A stretch of 64,000 nt of DNA from Pontibacter sp. SGAir0037 (lineage in GTDB: Bacteria; Bacteroidota; Bacteroidia; Cytophagales; Hymenobacteraceae): contig NZ_CP028092.1 in NCBI RefSeq assembly GCF_005491705.1, forward strand, positions 2,356,001 through 2,420,000. Reading direction: 5' to 3'. The notes beneath the pieces were generated by a model that did no database searches, was not told the DNA's origin, and saw nothing but the letters and a program-made list of their open reading frames with translations. The translations under genes and the position numbers were made by a program. Below are positions 43,643-50,782 of the stretch, one piece after another (positions within the stretch are counted from its first letter, which is position 1; each line of letters begins with the position of its first letter).

Positions 43643-44170
43643 TTAGCAGCAACCACTTTCAGGTGTACAGGAAGCAGCACTATCATCCAGGAAACCCAGC
43701 GAAGCTAACTGTACTTTAGGTTTCTGTTCTGTGGCAGGCATACAGCAGGCAGAGGCATCCTGCAACTCGTAGTGCGGATCGTTGAAAGCTGCATCCTCAT
43801 GAAAATAATACACCTCCCACTGTACGCCGTCCGGATCTGTTACCCAGAACTTATCCTGCACTGCATAGCAGCAGGCAGTACCTGTTTCTTCTTTCGATAC
43901 CAACTGCTGTTCTCTGGCAACCGCTAACCTGCTTTCCAGTTCCTGCTGCGTTTCCACCTGAAAGCCAAGGTGCCCAAAGTTCTGCTGTACGCGCTCCCGG
44001 TTCTCTACAAAAGAGATAATCAGTGAAGGATTCTCGAGCATGTATTTGGCATAATGAGGCATCACCTTTGCAGGCTCCTGGCCAAAAAAACTGTTATAAA
44101 ATGATATTGTTTTAGCTAAGTCTGCTACATACAGACTCACGTGCATTCTTGGAAATACAGGGTTACGCAT
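43643..44170 (-). CDS. ArsI/CadI-like VOC-family metal-resistance protein
   Basis: A protein of 175 residues from the ATG at 44170; a TTG 14 codons upstream is in frame but less likely. It is a vicinal-oxygen-chelate protein with metal ligands His10 (MHVSLYV), His67 (NFGHLGF) and Glu119 (WEVYYF). The pair Cys100-Cys101 in GTACCYAVQDKFWVTDPDG is the organoarsenical/cadmium site of ArsI and CadI proteins. The C-terminus holds more cysteines (142, 143, 168, 174, 175), possibly extra metalloid-binding sites. ArsI cleaves C-As bonds with Fe(II) and oxygen. It follows the ArsR gene by about 50 bp. Confidence 0.88.
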   Translation of the reverse strand: MRNPVFPRMHVSLYVADLAKTISFYNSFFGQEPAKVMPHYAKYMLENPSLIISFVENRERVQQNFGHLGFQVETQQELESRLAVAREQQLVSKEETGTACCYAVQDKFWVTDPDGVQWEVYYFHEDAAFNDPHYELQDASACCMPATEQKPKVQLASLGFLDDSAASCTPESGCC

Positions 44171-44224
44171 AGTTCTTACCTTTATATTGACAGAAATATT
44201 AAACTCATTCAAAAAGCTTCAGGC

Positions 44225-44560
44225 TTAACAGTCACAACCGTTACAGCAGCTACTGATGTTACCAAAGAATTTTTCTAACAATTGCTTTGCCCGCTCAAAC
44301 TGCTCCTGATTAATGCAATAGCAGACTGTAAGACCATCAATCTCACCTTTTATGAGATCAGCGTTCTTGAGCTCCTGCAAATGCTGCGATACTGTGGTTC
44401 TGCTTAAAGGCAGTGCATTGGATATATCACCCGAAATACAGGTTTTTGCCTGTGCCAGGTGCTGCAGTATGGCTACCCGCGCCGGGTGCGACAAAACCTT
44501 TGCCAGCTTAGCTACCTCCTGCTGCTCCAAATCAAACGCCATAGCTTTTGTGTAAGTCAT
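44225..44560 (-). CDS. arsR: ArsR-family repressor
   Basis: A winged helix-turn-helix protein of 111 residues (VAKLAKVLSHPARVAILQHL, then GDISNALPLSRTTVSQHLQE followed by LKNADLIKGEIDGLTVCYCI). The usual ELCVCDL arsenite site of helix 3 is reduced to a single Cys (KTCISGDI). Instead the C-terminus carries Cys105, 106, 109 and 111 (CCNGCDC), a plausible As(III) site, as in other ArsR groups with displaced sites. It would repress the operon by binding its own promoter upstream. It is the first gene of the operon. Confidence 0.93.
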   Translation of the reverse strand: MTYTKAMAFDLEQQEVAKLAKVLSHPARVAILQHLAQAKTCISGDISNALPLSRTTVSQHLQELKNADLIKGEIDGLTVCYCINQEQFERAKQLLEKFFGNISSCCNGCDC

Positions 44561-44646
44561 TCTGATTTATCTTTTGAAGTATGACGCAAACATACGACAT
44601 AGTTAAATAAATGTCAAATGTGCGCCAGGAATTTATTTACACAAAA

Positions 44647-44673
44647 AAAGCCACAGCTTTCGCTATGGCCTTT
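44647..44673 (-). terminator. Terminator of the leftward Arg/Asp-rich gene
   Basis: On the minus strand AAAGGCCATAGC and GCTGTGGCTTT form a stem with a GAAA loop, one mismatch and one bulge, followed by TTTTGTGT. It lies about 75 bp after the stop at 44746 and separates that gene from the arsR promoter. Confidence 0.7.
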
Positions 44674-44745
44674 CTCAGATGGAAATTTAATACTAATGTA
44701 TGGCGTAGTATACGTTAGTTATTTAAAATGGATTACATACGCTCC

Positions 44746-45261
44746 TTACCTGTTCCTGCTTCTTCGGTCCCGGCCATAGGTATCATCCCCAAAATCACGG
44801 AACTCATCAGTACTTCCATAAGCGGCATCATGCCTGAAGCCATGGTTGCCCCGGCTGTCGAAGTCGCGGTAACGGTCTCCTTCTTCCGGGTTATCATAAT
44901 TAGGGTTATTGCCCATGTTGTAATGGAAGTGATGGCGTTCCTGTCTGTATGGTCCTTCTGTTCTGGAATAATAGTCTATCCTGTCTACGTCGTTCTCACT
45001 ACCATAGGGTAACCCATAGTTCTCTCTACGTGGCACCCCACTATAGTTGGTTGTCTCATACATGGTTTGGTAGTAATCTTCACGGCTGTTGCGTCGTTGG
45101 TCCGAATTGCTGTAATCTTCTGAATCTACCCTGAACCTGTCTTCTCTATCCCTGCTGTTACAATTATCCCTTATCCAGCGATTATCTCGGTATCGATCAT
45201 CGTCCTGGTGATCTCTGCGACGCTGGTTAAAGTTTCCATAATTCATTTCTCTGTCTCTCAT
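44746..45261 (-). CDS. Arg/Asp/Asn/Tyr-rich disordered protein 1
   Basis: A protein of 171 residues with extreme composition: Arg, Asp, Asn, Tyr, Gly, Ser and Glu dominate, and there is no lysine at all. Typical stretches are RRRDHQDDDRYRDNRWIRDN and GDRYRDFDSRGNHGFRHDAA. There is no signal peptide, membrane segment or recognisable domain. Arg/Tyr with Asp/Asn/Gly/Ser is the grammar of condensate-forming disordered proteins, so an RNA- or protein-binding, phase-separating role is possible but inferred. The start at the ATG of 45261 or the ATG five codons later (MNYGNF) are both possible. It is a paralogue of the two proteins that follow in the window. Confidence 0.75.
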   Translation of the reverse strand: MRDREMNYGNFNQRRRDHQDDDRYRDNRWIRDNCNSRDREDRFRVDSEDYSNSDQRRNSREDYYQTMYETTNYSGVPRRENYGLPYGSENDVDRIDYYSRTEGPYRQERHHFHYNMGNNPNYDNPEEGDRYRDFDSRGNHGFRHDAAYGSTDEFRDFGDDTYGRDRRSRNR

Positions 45262-45293
45262 GGTCTTAATTTTTTAAACAAGTAAATGCCCAG

Positions 45294-45306
45294 GCTAAAA
45301 CTGAGC
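45294..45306 (-). promoter_or_regulatory. Shared upstream motif GCTCAGTTTTAGC
   Basis: Read on the minus strand this 13-mer lies 33-45 bp upstream of the start of the gene at 44746-45261. GCTCAGTTTTGGC, differing by one base, lies in the same orientation upstream of the second Arg/Asp-rich gene (46101-46113). It may be a promoter or operator element. Confidence 0.3.
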
Positions 45307-45343
45307 TACCACACTTTGTATTTATACTTTAAACAGCCTGAGC

Positions 45344-46024
45344 TTAGCGGCTGTTACGGTCGTTGTCGTAACGGTCTCTCCGACGGGTTTCGCCGTTCCA
45401 GCGGTCCAGGTTGCTATAATAGCGGTCTTCTCCAAAGTGGTCCCTCCCTTCTGTATGGTTACGGCCGGCGAAACCAGTGCTGTAATCGTTGTCATACATG
45501 CTGTTGCCTTGCTCATAGCGCCTGTACGATTCGTAGTCGCCTCTGGAGCTCCTGCCCAGATACGGGTCCTGCTGGTTGCCGCGCCTGCTTACATCGTGCC
45601 CAAAGCGCTCATCCGGCATACCATACCGATCATGTGAACGGCCCTTTTGGCGCATGTCATCATAATCAGAGTTGCTGTAGTCCGCACGGGGGTCGTAATG
45701 GCGGGAGGAGTTGCGATCATCGTTTGGCACATAGCTCATACCATACATATTATCGCTCTGGCTGCGACTGTTGCGGGTATAATCATCTCCACTGTATGTT
45801 GCACCTCCAGGCTGAAATCTTCCCTGCTGAGAAGTGTAGCTATGGTCTTCACTTGTATTAAAACTGGTTGGATCGTTTGATCCTATATCATATCCTGCAT
45901 TGAAATGAGTATTGGTTCTATAATTTCCCCGCGAAGACCTTTCTCCGTGTCGCTGCTCGTGCAGCCAACGTGGTTCTCTCTCATCATATCGGTTATCGCG
46001 GCTATTATTTTGTTCGTTTCTCAT
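45344..46024 (-). CDS. Arg/Asp/Asn/Tyr-rich disordered protein 2
   Basis: A protein of 226 residues of the same kind: rich in R, D, S, N, Y, G, with a single lysine and no cysteine. Examples are NRYDEREPRWLHEQRHGERS and YYSNLDRWNGETRRRDRYDN. Tyr residues are spread along the chain as in prion-like domains. No structured domain is seen. It lies 82 bp upstream of protein 1 and reads in the same direction, and diverges from protein 3 across a 154-bp spacer. Function unknown. Confidence 0.75.
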   Translation of the reverse strand: MRNEQNNSRDNRYDEREPRWLHEQRHGERSSRGNYRTNTHFNAGYDIGSNDPTSFNTSEDHSYTSQQGRFQPGGATYSGDDYTRNSRSQSDNMYGMSYVPNDDRNSSRHYDPRADYSNSDYDDMRQKGRSHDRYGMPDERFGHDVSRRGNQQDPYLGRSSRGDYESYRRYEQGNSMYDNDYSTGFAGRNHTEGRDHFGEDRYYSNLDRWNGETRRRDRYDNDRNSR

Positions 46025-46100
46025 AGTTCTTCTATTACGTGTAATACTAAACTTTCATTCTTTTATTACGGCTTTTGGCCGCTTTAGATTAGTAATATCT

Positions 46101-46113
46101 GCCAAAACTGAGC
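46101..46113 (-). promoter_or_regulatory. Shared upstream motif GCTCAGTTTTGGC
   Basis: Second copy of the 13-mer described at 45294-45306, in the same orientation relative to a leftward Arg/Asp-rich gene. It lies in the divergent spacer and could affect the rightward gene as well. Confidence 0.3.
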
Positions 46114-46178
46114 CTTTTTGCTTAAACCCAAGCCAATCTGAGCCGTTAAAAAGAAAGTACAACCAATAACAGAATGCA

Positions 46179-46799
46179 ATGGAAAGAGATAATTGGAATA
46201 GAAGAAGATCCGATTTTGATGATCGTGATCAGGATAACAGATATAGAAACAATAATCGCTTCGGTAATAATGCAGCTAAGGATGAAGAAGATTCCTATAG
46301 AGGCGCTTATCGTTTTGATAATACAAGCGACCACCATAACCAATCGACCTACAATGGTTTCGACAGAAGTGGCAACCGCAACCAGCACAACTACCGCAAT
46401 GAGCAAGGGCGACAAGATAACGTATCTGGCCGCAACCGGTTTAATGAGCGAGACGACTACAGCAGCGGGAACGACTACCGTAACACCCGGGATTCTGTAC
46501 ACGACAGAATGAACAGGGGTTATGACAACCGGGAGCGCTACAGCAGCAATTTTAATAATGACTACGGTTCTGATAACTACAGAAGCGGACGCGGCGAAAA
46601 CTACGGCAACATGGCAGGTTCTTTAAGCTTTGGATATGATGGAGACAACAACGCCGATCCGGATGCGAACCGCATGTATAATCCGTTAAGCGGCCGACGC
46701 CATAGTTACCATGGAAACTACAGTACCCGCAGGCCGGACAACTTTGACAATAGACGCAACAGGCCGGACGACAGGTACAGAGAGGATGACCGCTATTAA
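46179..46799 (+). CDS. Arg/Asp/Asn/Tyr-rich disordered protein 3
   Basis: A protein of 206 residues with one lysine and no cysteine. It starts MERDNWNRRRSDFDDRDQDN and carries YDNRERYSSNFNNDYGSDNY, then MAGSLSFGYDGDNNADPDAN, and ends in NRRNRPDDRYREDDRY. Composition and style match proteins 1 and 2, but the order of residues is not clearly alignable, so the family is defined by composition. The MAGSLSFGYDG segment is a less charged island. It is divergent from protein 2 and followed 36 bp later by the small hydrophilic protein. Confidence 0.75.
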   Translation: MERDNWNRRRSDFDDRDQDNRYRNNNRFGNNAAKDEEDSYRGAYRFDNTSDHHNQSTYNGFDRSGNRNQHNYRNEQGRQDNVSGRNRFNERDDYSSGNDYRNTRDSVHDRMNRGYDNRERYSSNFNNDYGSDNYRSGRGENYGNMAGSLSFGYDGDNNADPDANRMYNPLSGRRHSYHGNYSTRRPDNFDNRRNRPDDRYREDDRY

Positions 46800-46835
46800 T
46801 AGTTAAACTTCTTTTTAAACTAAAAAACAAAAGCT

Positions 46836-47063
46836 ATGAATTCAGATAAGAAAGATAAATTGAATAATGAAAACGTAAACAAAACGGTAAATGAAGGCAA
46901 CAAAGTGCCGAACATAAACCCCGTTCCTAAAGAAGATGTAACAGATGCTAAAGCGCAAGCTGGTGAAATAGGCGGCATTAAGCCAACTCAAAGCGGGCGT
47001 AAGGGAGGTGTAAGTGTGCAGGATGGTGGCCAGGACATTGGCAGTAATTCCGGAAGCCGTTAA
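46836..47063 (+). CDS. Small hydrophilic disordered protein
   Basis: A protein of 75 residues, MNSDKKDKLNNENVNKTVNE at the start and VSVQDGGQDIGSNSGSR at the end, with no cysteine, tryptophan, tyrosine or phenylalanine. It is lysine-rich at the N-terminus, in contrast to the three proteins before it. It resembles hydrophilin or LEA-like small stress proteins, but I recognise no family. It is the likely second gene of a short rightward unit and ends before a clear terminator. Confidence 0.6.
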   Translation: MNSDKKDKLNNENVNKTVNEGNKVPNINPVPKEDVTDAKAQAGEIGGIKPTQSGRKGGVSVQDGGQDIGSNSGSR

Positions 47064-47082
47064 CCGAAAGGTAAAGTTTAAT

Positions 47083-47114
47083 AAAAAAGGTCAGATGTTT
47101 ATCTGACCTTTTTT
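47083..47114. terminator. Rho-independent terminator
   Basis: AAAAAAGGTCAGAT (47083-47096) pairs perfectly with ATCTGACCTTTTTT (47101-47114) around GTTT. It lies 20 bp after the stop of the small hydrophilic protein gene, and its T tract follows on the plus strand. Confidence 0.9.
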
Positions 47115-47187
47115 TGTTGCCTGCAGGTAAATCAATCTTTTACCTTAGAGGTTCAGCAACATACTCTCAGTAGCGTTAAAGCTTATC

Positions 47188-47601
47188 CTACATAGTGGTT
47201 GATCCACCAGTAGTAGTGCCGCCAGTAGTTGTACCGGTAGTAGTTCCGGCAGTTGTACCAGAAGTTGTAGTTCCAGCAGTAGTACCTGTTGTAGTTGTTC
47301 CGGTAGTAGTACCTGCTGTTGTGCCCGAGGTAGTACCAGTAGTAGTAGTTCCTGCTGTTGTACCAGTTGTTGTGGTACCGGTAGTCATGCCAGTGGTTGT
47401 TCCAGTAGTAGTTGTACCAGTTGTATCATCTTCATAGGTGCCGCCAGCAGTTGTACCGGTTCCCATGTCATCTGTTCCGGTACCGGAAGTAGTTCCTTCA
47501 GTTGTACCAGTTGTTGAATCTGTGTTGTTGCCACAAGAGGTCAGCATCATAGATGAACACAGGAAAGCTGCAGCCACCATTGTAATCCAATTCTTTTTCA
47601 T
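47188..47601 (-). CDS. Thr/Gly-repeat lipoprotein 1
   Basis: A protein of 137 residues with a type II signal peptide (MKKNWITMVAAAFLCSSMML then TSC, lipobox LTSC). After Cys23 the chain is almost wholly Thr and Gly, with short units such as TTGTT, TTAGT and TTTSGT repeated to the end. It would be a lipid-anchored, probably surface-exposed, extended low-complexity chain. At the DNA level it is a degenerate tandem array of GTAGT / GTTGT-like units. The length of such repeats is prone to change. It is a paralogue of the protein at 47821-48204. Confidence 0.75.
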   Translation of the reverse strand: MKKNWITMVAAAFLCSSMMLTSCGNNTDSTTGTTEGTTSGTGTDDMGTGTTAGGTYEDDTTGTTTTGTTTGMTTGTTTTGTTAGTTTTGTTSGTTAGTTTGTTTTGTTAGTTTSGTTAGTTTGTTTGGTTTGGSTTM

Positions 47602-47768
47602 AGTAAATTGACTTTAAATGAATAATATTCCCCGTTAAACGATTATATGAATAATTTGATACGAAATTTATATAGCTCTACGTAAATGAGTTAAAATGTT
47701 GCATTGCAAGCCATTAATTAACTCTACAGGTAAAATTCTGGCTAAGCGGGAGGCTCATTATTTAAAAT

Positions 47769-47797
47769 AAGAGGCAGCCTGTAAGGGCTGCCTCTTT
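47769..47797. terminator. Terminator candidate
   Basis: AAGAGGCAGCC and GGCTGCCTCTT form a perfect stem around a 6-nt loop. It lies 25 bp after the stop of the second Thr/Gly-repeat lipoprotein (47821) on the minus strand, with a moderate T tract (CTTATTTTAAAT). Confidence 0.7.
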
Positions 47798-47820
47798 GCT
47801 TGTTATAGAACTATTCAAAA

Positions 47821-48204
47821 TTAACCACCAGTTGTTCCACCACCGGTAGTACCTCCCGTAGTCGTTCCGCCTGTGGTTGTGCCACCAGTAGTAGTTGTAC
47901 CTGCTGTTGTGCCGCCAGTAGTAGTGGTACCTGTTGTCGTACCGCCGGTAGTATCACCACCTGTAGTACCGGATGTCGTTCCGCCGGTTGTTGTACTGGT
48001 GGTTGTTCCAGTCGTTGTACCAGTAGTGGTAGTTCCTGTTGTCGTACCAGTGGTGGTTCCGGTAGTTGTGCCACCTGTAGTTGTAGCGGATGTTGTTCCA
48101 CCTGTCGTTGTGCCAGGTGTAGCGTCATCATCGTTGCAAGAAGTGAAAGCTACCGACGAGGTAATAAGTGCAATAGCTAACGCTGATATCCAAGATTTTC
48201 TCAT
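47821..48204 (-). CDS. Thr/Gly-repeat lipoprotein 2
   Basis: A protein of 127 residues. The signal peptide MRKSWISALAIALITSSVAF ends in the lipobox FTSC. CNDDDATPG follows: acidic residues straight after the lipid-bearing Cys resemble the surface-export signal of Bacteroidota lipoproteins, so it is probably on the cell surface. The rest is Thr/Gly repeats (TTTGT, TTGGT, TTTTGG). Like its paralogue 220 bp to the left, it may form a flexible brush, and the many Thr could be O-glycosylated. I do not know a family for it. Confidence 0.75.
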   Translation of the reverse strand: MRKSWISALAIALITSSVAFTSCNDDDATPGTTTGGTTSATTTGGTTTGTTTGTTTGTTTTGTTTGTTTSTTTGGTTSGTTGGDTTGGTTTGTTTTGGTTAGTTTTGGTTTGGTTTGGTTGGGTTGG

Positions 48205-48741
48205 AGTCGTTTACATTTAAAATTGTACTTTACCTTACCTTCTACGAGAATAATTTCGATTGGCTGTTAGAACATCAAAGAATTTATACTTAATTTCAGT
48301 ACAATTATCGTAATAAAGCACTATTCTATAAGTAAAACACTCCCAACATAACTCATTATTTATCAATATAATTTAAGCAAAATATACTTTTATAGTATAT
48401 CCTTAATTTAAAATCTATACAAATTTTCATCCAATATATATTAATAAATAAAAATATGATTTTTCCAATTGAATGACAATTAATAGAATTTCATAATTGA
48501 AGGCAGCATGCAATACCAGGATGAAAAATTATAGTTATAAATAAACTTGCGTCTTATCGAAAACTTCTCCCTTTATCGGAGATTCCTAACTTCAATGGAA
48601 AAACATGGATAAGAAAGATCAGGAATATACTTTTAACAGAGGAGTGTATATGGTTAAAACAACAAAAGCCACCTCGTAAGGTGGCTTTTGTTGTAAATTC
48701 CCTAAACAGAGAAAAGTTCTTTATATAGTTAAAGCGAATAT
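48205..48741. other. A+T-rich spacer with one terminator
   Basis: About 540 bp with no credible gene. It holds promoter sequence for the second Thr/Gly-repeat lipoprotein and the hairpin at 48659-48694 that follows the small membrane protein gene. Confidence 0.45.
48659..48694. terminator. Terminator after small membrane protein gene
   Basis: ACAACAAAAGCCACCT (48659-48674) pairs perfectly with AGGTGGCTTTTGTTGT (48679-48694) around CGTA. It serves the leftward gene ending at 48742 and may act in both directions. Confidence 0.85.
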
Positions 48742-48987
48742 TTACTGTAGTTCTTCCTGCTCCATATACTCCCACATAGCATCTTCGTTCATCCCGTTTC
48801 GGAAGGCATAAATTAACATAGTAGTATACACGCCAATTAATAGCAAACTAAGTGGTATAGAAAAGATAAAAGAAACAATAAATGTTTTAACCGGATCGGC
48901 TTTGGATTTCATTTTAGTAGATGCATACCAGAAAAACAATACATTAAAAATTCCAGAAACTGCAACGAAATTGAGAATGTCTAACAT
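48742..48987 (-). CDS. Small membrane protein, unknown function
   Basis: A protein of 81 residues with two hydrophobic helices (about 3-22 and 37-62) joined by a short charged loop (STKMKSKADPVK) and an acidic C-terminus (MNEDAMWEYMEQEELQ). The terminator right after the stop supports a real gene. I recognise no family. It stands alone between the lipoprotein pair and a long spacer. Confidence 0.6.
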   Translation of the reverse strand: MLDILNFVAVSGIFNVLFFWYASTKMKSKADPVKTFIVSFIFSIPLSLLLIGVYTTMLIYAFRNGMNEDAMWEYMEQEELQ

Positions 48988-50167
48988 TGGCTAAAAGCTA
49001 CGTCTAAAATAATGTTGAATAACTAAAGCATAACAAAAAAGCAAGTACTTAATCACTACAATTTATAATATCTACTTCAAAATTATGCTACTACAAATAA
49101 ACAACTTATGCTATTCCTTAAACTAGATAATGCAATTTAAGCGCAATAATGTAAAAATACAAGAACCGGCACAAAAATTTCTGATCTTCCGGAAAAAGCA
49201 TCAGCTTTTATTAAATAGCTATAGCAGCAACATTTTCTAAGAAAAATTGTTCCAGTTTAAATTCAATCTCCATATAATCAATTGAAAATCAATAACTTTA
49301 AAATTATATTGTATATACCAAACCTTTTTAAGTAATTAGCTTCAGCCTTCAGGTATATTAATTTTTTAAGGATATTTTTTACAACATAAACGTAGGCAGT
49401 AAAACGAATTCTTACAATTACGCACTACAAAGGTTTGCAGGAAAAGCAGCTTCCTGAGCCTTCGCACCATTGCTAAATAACATTTAGCCCATGCTTTGCT
49501 TAGCCCGGTTCAAGTACCCTTTCCTGGAGAAAGGACTTTTTAAGTGATTCGACTGATACACCATATGTATACTGGCTGCAGTCAAACTTATACTAGCATA
49601 TTAGCAGCCTTAACTCAGCTTATTAATTATGATCAGATTCAGCAACTAATGCTACTAAAACCAGCAGAAGCCTTCTGCTTTTTTCTACTAAGCTACTCAT
49701 ATTCTTATTCAGTAATATCTTATCAAATTTATTAAATGACGGAGCATATTCACCTCCTGCTTTATCCCCCTCCAGCTCCGCCATGCACTCTTTAACGGGA
49801 AGTGCAGTTTATAGACTATGCTATTAATACTTATTTGATATACGTATTAATGCAGAATATGATATCTCCTATATTAGCAGCTCCTGCACATCAAGCTGCA
49901 TTCCAAATCGGGCTTCACTAAAAAAATCAACCTATCTACTATTAATAAAATACAAACAATTACACAATAGCTGCTCTTAAATCTACTCTACAAACCTTTT
50001 TGAAAAACTTATTATCAATTACTTATCACCAATCTCATCTAAATATAGAATTACCTCGTATAAACAAAACACAATATATAAAAATAGAAGATAACTATTT
50101 AACAGTATAGGTGCAGTAACTATAGGCCTTCATTTGCCTTAGCTTAACCTCAAAAAGATTAATACTT
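48988..50167. other. Long A+T-rich spacer
   Basis: About 1.2 kb without a convincing gene. A 63-codon frame at 49544-49735 has poor, serine/tyrosine-heavy composition and no context. I see no tRNA, repeat array or palindrome. It may hold a regulatory RNA or gene remains not visible by eye, and must contain the promoters of the two flanking genes. Confidence 0.4.
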
Positions 50168-50524
50168 ATGAAAATCAAGATATACTCTCACCAGGATACA
50201 GAAGTAGTTGAAGTAACAGGATTAATCAGACCTGAGAATTTATCGGAACTAAAACAGAAAATTCAGAGCCTGCCGGAAAATAAAATCAAGCAAATATGCA
50301 TCGACTCCTCGCAAGTCTGCAAATTCAGCGTTTCCGACACCTGCTTTACAACTTATGTTGGAATGCTGCTCCAGCTTAAAACAGAAAACGTACACCTGGT
50401 TCTTTTTGGCATCAACACAATTACAGAACGCCTGCTTAGAATCCTGAACCTGGACAGCATGTTTACCATTGTGCCCTCACTCGAAGACGCTTTAAAGCCA
50501 ATACCGGAAGAGGAACTGGTATAA
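50168..50524 (+). CDS. STAS-domain-like protein (anti-anti-sigma-like)
   Basis: A protein of 118 residues. The pattern VVEVTGLIRPENLSELKQKI, then ICIDSSQVCKFSVSDTCFTT followed by YVGMLLQLKTENVHLVLFGI, and TERLLRILNLDSMFTIVPSL followed by EDAL follows the beta-alpha order of STAS domains. The usual phosphorylated-serine motif (DSSG before helix 2) appears as SVSDTCF, so it may not be regulated by phosphorylation. It is a stand-alone gene with its own terminator. Its sigma or kinase partner is not in the window. Confidence 0.6.
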   Translation: MKIKIYSHQDTEVVEVTGLIRPENLSELKQKIQSLPENKIKQICIDSSQVCKFSVSDTCFTTYVGMLLQLKTENVHLVLFGINTITERLLRILNLDSMFTIVPSLEDALKPIPEEELV

Positions 50525-50546
50525 GACATCACAACCTTTTTCAGAT

Positions 50547-50583
50547 CTCGGCTTAGCGGCTGTACGATAGCCGCTAAGCCGAG
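50547..50583 (+). terminator. Rho-independent terminator after STAS-like gene
   Basis: CTCGGCTTAGCGGCT (50547-50561) pairs perfectly with AGCCGCTAAGCCGAG (50569-50583) around a 7-nt loop, followed by CATTAAATTTTTA. It lies 22 bp after the stop. Confidence 0.88.
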
Positions 50584-50782
50584 CATTAAATTTTTATACT
50601 TTTGTAAAGGCTTAAGCTTTTTAACAACTCCGGACCTGTTAAGCTTCAAAGCTTTGCCTATAAAATATAGCAGCTGGTATAACCAACAACATCTGGCAAT
50701 TCGTATGTATGGGTAAATTAAAAAAATAAGCCTAATTTGCCGCTTTTTAAGGGTAAGGCTGCAATTTCTCAACTAAAAGCGA

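Noticed and set aside
45286..45861. A 191-codon Cys/His-rich frame opposite the second Arg/Asp-rich gene
   Set aside because: Its composition is the reverse-complement shadow of the Arg/Asp/Tyr codons and has no start context.
46146..46502. Hydrophobic frames over the third Arg/Asp-rich gene
   Set aside because: These Ile/Val-rich frames mirror Asp/Asn/Tyr codons on the other strand or in another frame; they have no independent support.
44746..46799. The Arg/Asp-rich genes considered as sequencing or frame artefacts
   Set aside because: Three separate frames with proper starts, one with a terminator and two with a shared upstream motif, argue for real genes.
47188..48204. Tandem repeats considered as a CRISPR array
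   Set aside because: The units are short, in frame and degenerate, without unique spacers of even length.
47195..48220. Val/Pro-rich frames opposite the Thr/Gly-repeat lipoproteins
   Set aside because: They are antisense readings of Thr/Gly codons (ACN and GGN give GT and CC patterns); the lipoprotein strand has proper signal peptides.
49480..49530. CCCGGTTCAAGTACC looked like a tRNA T-loop
   Set aside because: No matching acceptor stem, anticodon arm or D arm could be placed around it.
49544..49735. A 63-codon rightward frame
   Set aside because: Unnatural composition (repeated YSYSYS near the end), no ribosome binding site and no context.
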